From assembly GCA_024362935.1 (NCBI GenBank), contig JANCRA010000001.1:53231501-53295500 (forward strand): 64,000 nucleotides of DNA. Direction: 5' to 3'. A program made the position numbers and the translations under genes. The notes beneath the pieces were generated by a model. That model was not told the origin of the DNA and did not search any database. It worked only from the letters and a program-made list of their open reading frames with translations. This document shows, in pieces, positions 58,093-64,000 of this stretch. Within the stretch, counting starts at the first letter, position 1. Every line of letters begins with the position of its first letter. Source of the stretch: Setophaga petechia (Eukaryota > Chordata > Aves > Passeriformes > Parulidae).

Positions 58093-60201
58093 CCTAGGCT
58101 GATTGAGCAGTTTAGGGGTTAGGGTTACGCCTAGGGTAAGGGTTTTTTAATCCAGAAAGCCCTGAGCTCCAGGCACACTGCAACTGCAAAAGGTATCCCA
58201 AGGGGAGCGCAAAAGCGCCGCGACATCGCTGCCTCCACAGCTTTTTCTTTGGTGCCATCCCTAACCCTAGGCTGATTTACCTGTCTAGGGCTAGGGTTAG
58301 GGTTAAGCCTAGGGTTAGGGTTTTTTAAATGAGAAAGGCTTGAGCTCCAGACACAATTCAGCAGGCAAAGGCATCCCAAGGGGATCGCAAAAGTGCCACA
58401 ACATGGCTGCCTCCGCACATTTTTCCTTGGGACCGTCCCTAACCCTAGGCTGATTGACCAGTTTAGGGGTTAGGGTTACGCCTAGGGTGAGGGTTTTTTA
58501 ATCCAGAAAGCCCTGAGCTCCAGGCACGCTGCAACTGCAAAAGGTATCCCAAGGGGAGCGCAAAAGCGCCGCGACATCGCTGCCCTCCACAGCTTTTTCT
58601 TTGGTGCCATCCCTAACCCTAGGCTGATTTACCTGTCTAGGGCTAGGGTTAGGGTTAGGCCTAGGGTTAGGGTTTTTTAAATGAGAAAGGCTTGAGCTCC
58701 AGACACAATTCAGCAGGCAAAGGCATCCCAAGGGGATCGAAAAAGTGCCACATCATGGCTGCTTCCCCACATTTTTCCTTGGGACCGTCCCTAACCCTAG
58801 GCTGATTGACCAGTTTAGGGGTTAGGGTTACGCCTAGGGTAAGGGTTTTTTAATCCAGAAAGCCCTGAGCTCCAGGCACACTGCAACTGCAAAAGGTATC
58901 CCAAGGGGAGCGCAAGAGCGCCACAACATGGCTGGCCTCCACAGCTTTTTCTTTGGTGCCATCCCTAACCCTAGGCTGATTTACCTGTCTAGGACTAGGG
59001 TTAGGGTTACGCCTAGGGTTAGGGTTTTTTAAATGAGAAAGGCTTGAGCTCCAGACACAATTCAGCAGGCAAAGGCATCCCAAGGGGATCGAAAAAGTGC
59101 CGCAACATGGCTGCCTCCGCACATTTTTCCTTGGGACCGTCCCTAACCCTAGGTTGATTGACCAGTTTAGTAGTTAGGGTTACGCCTAGGGTAAGGGTTT
59201 TTTAATCCAGAAAGCCCTGAGCTCCAGGCACACTGCAACTGCAAAAGGTATCCCAAGGGGAGCGCAAAAGCGCCGCGACATCGCTGCCTCCACAGCTTTT
59301 TCTTTGGTGCCATCCCTAACCCTAGGCTGATTTACCTGTCTAGGGCTAGAGTGAGGGTTACGCCTAGGGTTAGGGTTTTTTAAATGAGAAAGGCTTGAGC
59401 TCCAGACACAATTCAGCAGGCAAAGGCATCCCAAGGGGATCGAAAAAGTGCCACAACATGGCTTCCTCCCCACATTTTTCCTTGGGACCGTCCCTAACCC
59501 TAGGCTGATTGACCAGTTTAGGAGTTAGGGTCACGCCTAGGGTAAGGGTTTTTTAATCCAGAAAGCCCTGAGTTGCAGGCACGCTGCCACTGCAAAAGGT
59601 ATCCCAAGGGTAGCGCAAAAGCTCCACAACATGGCTGCCTCCACAGCTTTTTCTTTGGTGCCATCCCTAACCCTAGGCTGATTTACCTGTCTAGGGCTAG
59701 GGTTAGGGTTACGCCTAGGGTTAGGGTTTTTTTAAATGAGAAAGGCTTGAGCTCCAGACACAATTCAGCAGGTAAAGGCATCCCAAGGGGATCGAAAAAG
59801 TGCCGCAACATGGCTGCCTCCGCACATTTTTCCTTTGGACCGTCCCTAACCCTAGGCTGATTGACTAGTTTAGTAGTTAGGGTTACGCCTAGGGTAAGGG
59901 TTTTTTAATCAAGAAAGCCCTGAGCTCCAGGCACACTGCAACTGCAAAAAGTATCCCAAGGGAAGCGCAAAAGCGCCGCGACATCGCTGCCTCCACAGCT
60001 TTTTCTTTGGTGCCATCCCTAACCCTAGGCTGATTTACCTGTCTAGGGCTAGGGTTAGGGTTAAGCCTAGGGTTAGGGTTTTTGAAATGAGAAAGGCTTG
60101 AGCTCCAGACACAATTCAGCTGGCAAAGGCATCCCAAGGGTATCGAAAAAGTGCCACAACATGGCTGCCTCCGCACATTTTTCCTTGGGACCGTCCCTAA
60201 C
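58093..60201 (+). repeat. Right-family HOR, six-unit degraded copy (2109 bp)
   Basis: Opens with GATCGCAAAAGTGCC (about 58384), then CTAGGGTGAGGG with CACGCTGCAACTG, GCAAGAGCG, CTAGAGTGAGGG, CACGCTGCCACTG and GACTAGTTTAGTAG. Four classes of the ten-unit version are missing. Three single-base insertions (58584, 58934, about 59730) give the 3 extra bases over 6 x 351. Confidence 0.82.
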
Positions 60202-62370
60202 CCTTGGATGATTGAGCAGTTTAGGGGTTAGGGTTACGCCTAGGGTAAGGGTTTTTTAATCCAGAAAGCCCTGAGCTCCAGGCACACTGCAACTGCAAAA
60301 GGTATCCCAAGGGGAGCGCAAAAGCGCCGCGACATCGCTCCCTCCACAGCTTTTTCTTTGGTGCCATCCCTAACCCTAGGCTGATTTACCTGTCTAGGGC
60401 TAGGGTTAGGGTTAAGCCTAGGGTTAGGGTTTTTTAAATGAGAAAGACTTGAGCTCCAGACACAATTCACCTGGCAAAGGCATCCCAAGGGGATCGCAAA
60501 AGTGCCACAACATGGCTGCCTCCGCACATTTTTCCTTGGGACCCTCCCTAACCCTAGGCCTATTGACCAGTTTAGGGTTAGGGTTACGCCTAGGGTAAGG
60601 GTTTTTTAATCCAGAAAGCCCTGAGCTCCAGGCACACTGCAACTGCAAAAGGTATCCCAAGGGGAGCGCAAAAGCGCCACAAACATGGCTGCCTCCACAG
60701 CTTTTTCTTTGGTGCCATCCCTAACCCTAGGCTGATTTACCTGTCTAGGGCTAGGGTTAGGGTTACGCCTAGGGTTAGGGTTTTTTAAATGAGAAAGGCT
60801 TGAGCTCCAGACACAATTCAGCTGGCAAAGGCATCCCAAGGGGATCGAAAAAGTGCCACAACATGGCTGCCTCCCGCACATTTTTCCTTGGGACCGTCCC
60901 TAACCCTAGGCTGATTGACCAGTTTAGTAGTTAGGGTTACGCCTAGGGTAAGGGTTTTTTAATCCAGAAAGCCCTGAGCTCCAGGCACACTGCAACTGCA
61001 AAAGGTATCCCAAGGGGAGCGCAAAAGCGCCGCGACATGGCTGCCTCCACAGCTTTTTCTTTGGTGCCATCCCTAACCCTAGGCCTGATATTACCCTGTC
61101 TAGGGCTAGGGTTAGGGTTACGCCTAGCGTTAAGGTTTTTTGAAATGAGAAAGGCTTGAGCTCCAGACACAATTCAGCTGGCAAAGGCATCCCAAGGGGA
61201 TCGAAAAAGTGCCGCAACATGGCTGCCTCCGCACATTTTTCCTTGGGACTGTCCCTACACCTAGGTTGATTGACCAGTTTAGTAGTTAGGGTTACGCCTA
61301 GGGTAAGGGTTTTTTAATCCAGAAAGCCCTGAGCTCCAGGCACACTGCAACTGCAAAAGGTATCCCAAGGGGAGCGCAAAAGCGCCGCGACATCGCTGCC
61401 TCCACAGCTTTTCTTTGGTGCCATCCCTAACCCTAGGCTGATTTACCTGTCTAGGGCTAGGGTTAGGGTTACGCCTAGGGTTAAGGTTTTTTAAATAAGA
61501 AAGGCTTGAGCTCCAGACACAATTCAGGCAGGCAAAGGCATCCCAAGGGGATCGAAAAACTGCCACAACATTGCTGCCTCCGCACATTTTTCCTTGGGAC
61601 CGTCCCTAACCCTAGGCTGATTGACCAGTTTAGGAGTTAGGGTCACGCCTAGGGTAAGGGTTTTTTTAATCCAGAAAGCCCTGAGCTCCAGGCACGCTGC
61701 CACTGCAAAAGGTATCCAAAGGGGAGCGCAAAAAGCTCCACAACATGGCTGCCTCCACAGCTTTTTCTTTGCTGCCATCCCTAACCCTAGGCTGATTTAC
61801 CTGTCTAGGGCTAGGGTTAGGGTTACGCCTAGGGTTAGGGTTTTTTAAATGAGAAAGGCTTGAGCTCCAGACACAATTCAGCAGGTAAAGGCATCCCAAG
61901 GGGATCGAAAAAGTGCCACAACATGGCTGCCTCCGCACATTTTTCCTTGGGACCGTCCCTAACCCTAGGCTGATTGACCAGTTTAGGGGTTAGGGTTATG
62001 CCTAGGGTAAGGGTTTTTTAATCCAGAAAGCCCTGAGCTTTAGGCACACTGCAACTGCAAAAGGTATCCCAAGGGGAGCGCAAAAGCGCCACAACATGGC
62101 TGCCTCCACAGCTTTTTCTTTGGTGCCATCCCTAACCCTAGGCTGATTTACCTGTCTAGGGCTAGGGTTAGGGTTACGCCTAGGGTTAGGGTTTTTTAAA
62201 TGAGAAAGGCTTGAGCTCCAGACACAATTCAGCAGGCAAAGGCATCCCAAGGGGATCGAAAAACTGCCACAACATGGCTGCCTCCGCACATTTTCCTTGG
62301 GACCGTCCCTAACCCTAGGCTGATTGACCAGTTTAGTAGTTAGGGTTACGCCTAGGGTAAGGGTTTTTTT
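58584..62370 (+). other. Indel-rich 3.8 kb stretch of the array
   Basis: Fourteen indel sites against the 351-bp consensus: 58584 (+C), 58934 (+G), 59730 (+T), 60577 (-G), 60681 (+A), 60873 (+C), 61083-61096 (+3), 61141 (+1), 61411 (-T), 61527 (+G), 61661 (+T), 61731 (+A), 62292 (-T) and 62364 (+T). The preceding 58.5 kb has thirteen, several of them copies of one event through HOR duplication. The remaining 1.6 kb after 62370 shows none. Either this segment is less homogenised or its consensus is less accurate. Confidence 0.85.
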
Positions 62371-64000
62371 AATCCAGAAAGCCCTGAGCTCCAGGCACAC
62401 TGCAACTGCAAAAGGTACCCCAAGGGGAGCGCAAAAGCGCCGCGACATGGCTGCCTCCACAGCTTTTTCTTTGGTGCCATCCCTAACCCTAGGCTGATTT
62501 ACCTGTCTAGGGCTAGGGTTAGGGTTACGCCTAGCGTTAAGGTTTTTTAAATGAGAAAGGCTTGAGCTCCAGACACAATTCAGCTGGCAAAGGCATCCCA
62601 AGGGGATCGAAAAAGTGCCGCAACATGGCTGCCTCCGCACATTTTTCCTTGGGACCGTCCCTAACCCTAGGTTGATTGACCAGTTTAGTAGTTAGGGTTA
62701 CGCCTAGGGTAAGGGTTTTTTAATCCAGAAAGCCCTGAGCTCCAGGCACACTGCAACTGCAAAAGGTATCCCAAGGGGAGCGCAAAAGCTCCGCGACATC
62801 GCTGCCTCCACAGCTTTTTCTTTGGTGCCATCCCTAACCCTAGGCTGATTTACCTGTCTAGGGCTAGGGTTAGGGTTAAGCCTAGGGTTAGGGTTTTTTA
62901 AATGAGAAAGGCTTGAGCTCCAGACACAATTCAGCAGGCAAAGGCATCCCAAGGGGATCGAAAAAGTGCCACAACATGGCTGCCTCCGCACATTTTTCCT
63001 TGGGACCGTCCCTAACCCTAGGCTGATTGACCAGTTTAGTAGTTAGGGTTACGCCTAGGGTAAGGGTTTTTTAATCCAGAAAGCCCTCAGTTCCAGGCAC
63101 GCTGCCACTGCAAAAGGTATCCCAAGGGTAGCGCAAAAGCTCCACAACATGGCTGCCTCCACAGCTTTTTCTTTGGTGCCATCCCTAACCCTAGGCTGAT
63201 TTACCTGTCTAGGGCTAGGGTTAGGGTTACGCCTAGGGTTAGGGTTTTTTAAATGAGAAAGGCTTGAGCTCCAGACACAATTCAGCAGGTAAAGGCATCC
63301 CAAGGGGATCGAAAAAGTGCCGCAACATGGCTGCCTCCGCACATTTTTCCTTGGGACCGTCCCTAACCCTAGGCTGATTGACTAGTTTAGTAGTTAGGGT
63401 TACGCCTAGGGTAAGGGTTTTTTAATCCAGAAAGCCCTGAGCTCCAGGCACACTGCAACTGCAAAAAGTATCCCAAGGGAAGCGCAAAAGCGCCGCGACA
63501 TCGCTGCCTCCACAGCTTTTTCTTTGGTGCCATCCCTAACCCTAGGCTGATTTACCTGTCTAGGGCTAGGGTTAGGGTTAAGCCTAGGGTTAGGGTTTTT
63601 TAAATGAGAAAGGCTTGAGCTCCAGACACAATTCAGCTGGCAAAGGCATCCCAAGGGTATCGAAAAAGTGCCACAACATGGCTGCCTCCGCACATTTTTC
63701 CTTGGGACCGTCCCTAACCCTAGGCTGATTGAGCAGTTTAGGGGTTAGGGTTACGCCTAGGGTAAGGGTTTTTTAATCCAGAAAGCCCTGAGCTCCAGGC
63801 ACACTGCAACTGCAAAAGGTATCCCAAGGGGAGCGCAAAAGCGCCGCGACATCGCTGCCTCCACAGCTTTTTCTTTGGTGCCATCCCTAACCCTAGGCTG
63901 ATTTACCTGTCTAGGGCTAGGGTTAGGGTTAAGCCTAGGGTTAGGGTTTTTTAAATGAGAAAGACTAGAGCTCCAGACACAATTCAGCAGGCAAAGGCAT
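60202..64000 (+). repeat. Irregular right-family units running off the window
   Basis: About eleven units with right-family markers. GATCGCAAAAGTGCC is at about 60493, CCTAGCGTTAAGG at about 61127 and 62532, and CACGCTGCCACTG at about 61693 and 63098. GGGAAGCGCAAAAGC and AGGGTATCG are shared between about 59960-60142 and 63478-63660. That last pairing suggests the ten-unit spacing continues in part (3517 bp apart, 7 bp over 10 x 351 because of local insertions). The array continues past base 64000. Confidence 0.8.

Larger units (their letters stand above)
1..64000 (+). repeat. 351-bp telomere-motif satellite array, about 182 tandem units, both ends open
   Basis: The same 351-bp sequence recurs without interruption from the first to the last base, always in one orientation. 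Unit starts advance by exactly 351 bp except at single-base indels. I tracked the unit phase through the window, and the indels seen account for every departure. Neighbouring units differ by scattered substitutions, many shared among non-adjacent units. Every unit contains several TTAGGG-type hexamers on the + strand and CCCTAA at its half-unit edges. No unique sequence, transposon or gene breaks the array. The TTAGGG hexamers point to a eukaryote with vertebrate/metazoan-type telomeres. Location (subtelomere or pericentromere) is inference. I do not recognise the family by name. Confidence 0.99.

Noticed and set aside
61083..61096. Three added bases (AGGCCTGATATTACCCTGTC region) as an insertion scar of a mobile element
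   Set aside because: These are three separate single-base additions within the normal half-A start, in the middle of the indel-rich stretch. No duplicated flanks or foreign sequence are present.
213..63693. About 180 similar minus-strand open frames of 88-104 codons, one per unit, with a few of 151 and 212 codons
   Set aside because: The unit is 3 x 117 bases, so any stop-poor frame recurs. The usual frames start at GTG, not ATG (for example 504-506), and span telomeric repeats. The two halves of each product resemble each other only because the DNA halves do. The long versions arise where a one-base insertion or deletion joins two units (24790, 39538, 62292/62364). No splice, promoter or poly-A context supports a gene.
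1..64000. CRISPR array or other prokaryotic direct-repeat system
   Set aside because: Repeats are 351 bp, contiguous and without spacers. There are no cas-like genes, and the hexamers are eukaryotic telomeric repeats.
1..64000. True telomere or simple interstitial telomeric tract
   Set aside because: TTAGGG-type hexamers never run for more than about three perfect consecutive copies. They are always embedded in the 351-bp unit, so this is a telomere-motif satellite and not a terminal tract.
1..64000. Transposable elements, rDNA, tRNA or 5S genes hidden in the unit
   Set aside because: The 351-bp unit has no terminal inverted repeats with target duplications, no poly-A-tailed retroelement, no A-box/B-box pair and no tRNA-like fold that I can see. 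Nothing interrupts the unit anywhere in the window.

Overview
The whole 64 kb window is one uninterrupted tandem satellite array. I see no protein gene, RNA gene, transposon, CRISPR array or unique sequence in it. The array runs off both ends. The basic unit is 351 bp, about 182 copies, all head to tail on the same strand. Each unit is a dimer of two related halves: half A (178 bp, opening near CCTAGGCTGATTTACCTG) and half B (173 bp, opening near CCTAGGCTGATTGACCAG). Each half carries a short C-strand telomeric motif (CCCTAACCCTAGG) at its left edge, a G-strand block of TTAGGG/CTAGGG repeats 20-60 bp further on, a T6 run, and a non-telomeric body of about 100 bp.

Organism: a eukaryote with TTAGGG-type telomeres. 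A vertebrate or other metazoan fits best. Variation at several CpG positions looks like methylation decay, which also fits. I do not recognise the satellite family and cannot name the species. Subtelomeric or pericentromeric heterochromatin is the likely location. If subtelomeric, the dominant G-strand orientation would place the telomere to the right.

Layout: 351-bp units carrying shared diagnostic variants recur in fixed order, forming higher-order repeats (HORs) of changing size. 1-1055: unassigned units. 1056-5265: two copies of a hexamer (2105 bp). 5266-8452: two and a fraction copies of a tetramer (1403 bp). 8453-11758: mixed units. 11759-19028: a 10-mer, its 9-mer relative, and a partial third copy. 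19029-22285: mixed and transitional. 22286-46158: 16-mer HOR (about 5616 bp) in the order 16, 16, 10, 16, 10 units, with an internal three-unit duplication. 46159-46860: transition. 46861-60201: a different HOR family of 6, 16, 10 and 6 units, with an internal five-unit duplication. 60202-64000: the same family in irregular order. A 3.8 kb stretch (58584-62370) carries far more single-base indels than the rest.

There are no genes to act together. Biological interest lies in what the array presents: potentially up to about a thousand TRF1/TRF2-type binding nonamers, several hundred candidate G-quadruplex clusters and inverted-repeat hairpins at about 175-bp spacing, and a readable record of unequal exchange. 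The roughly 95-codon open frames that recur on the minus strand are by-products of a stop-poor 351-bp (3 x 117) unit and are not annotated as genes.
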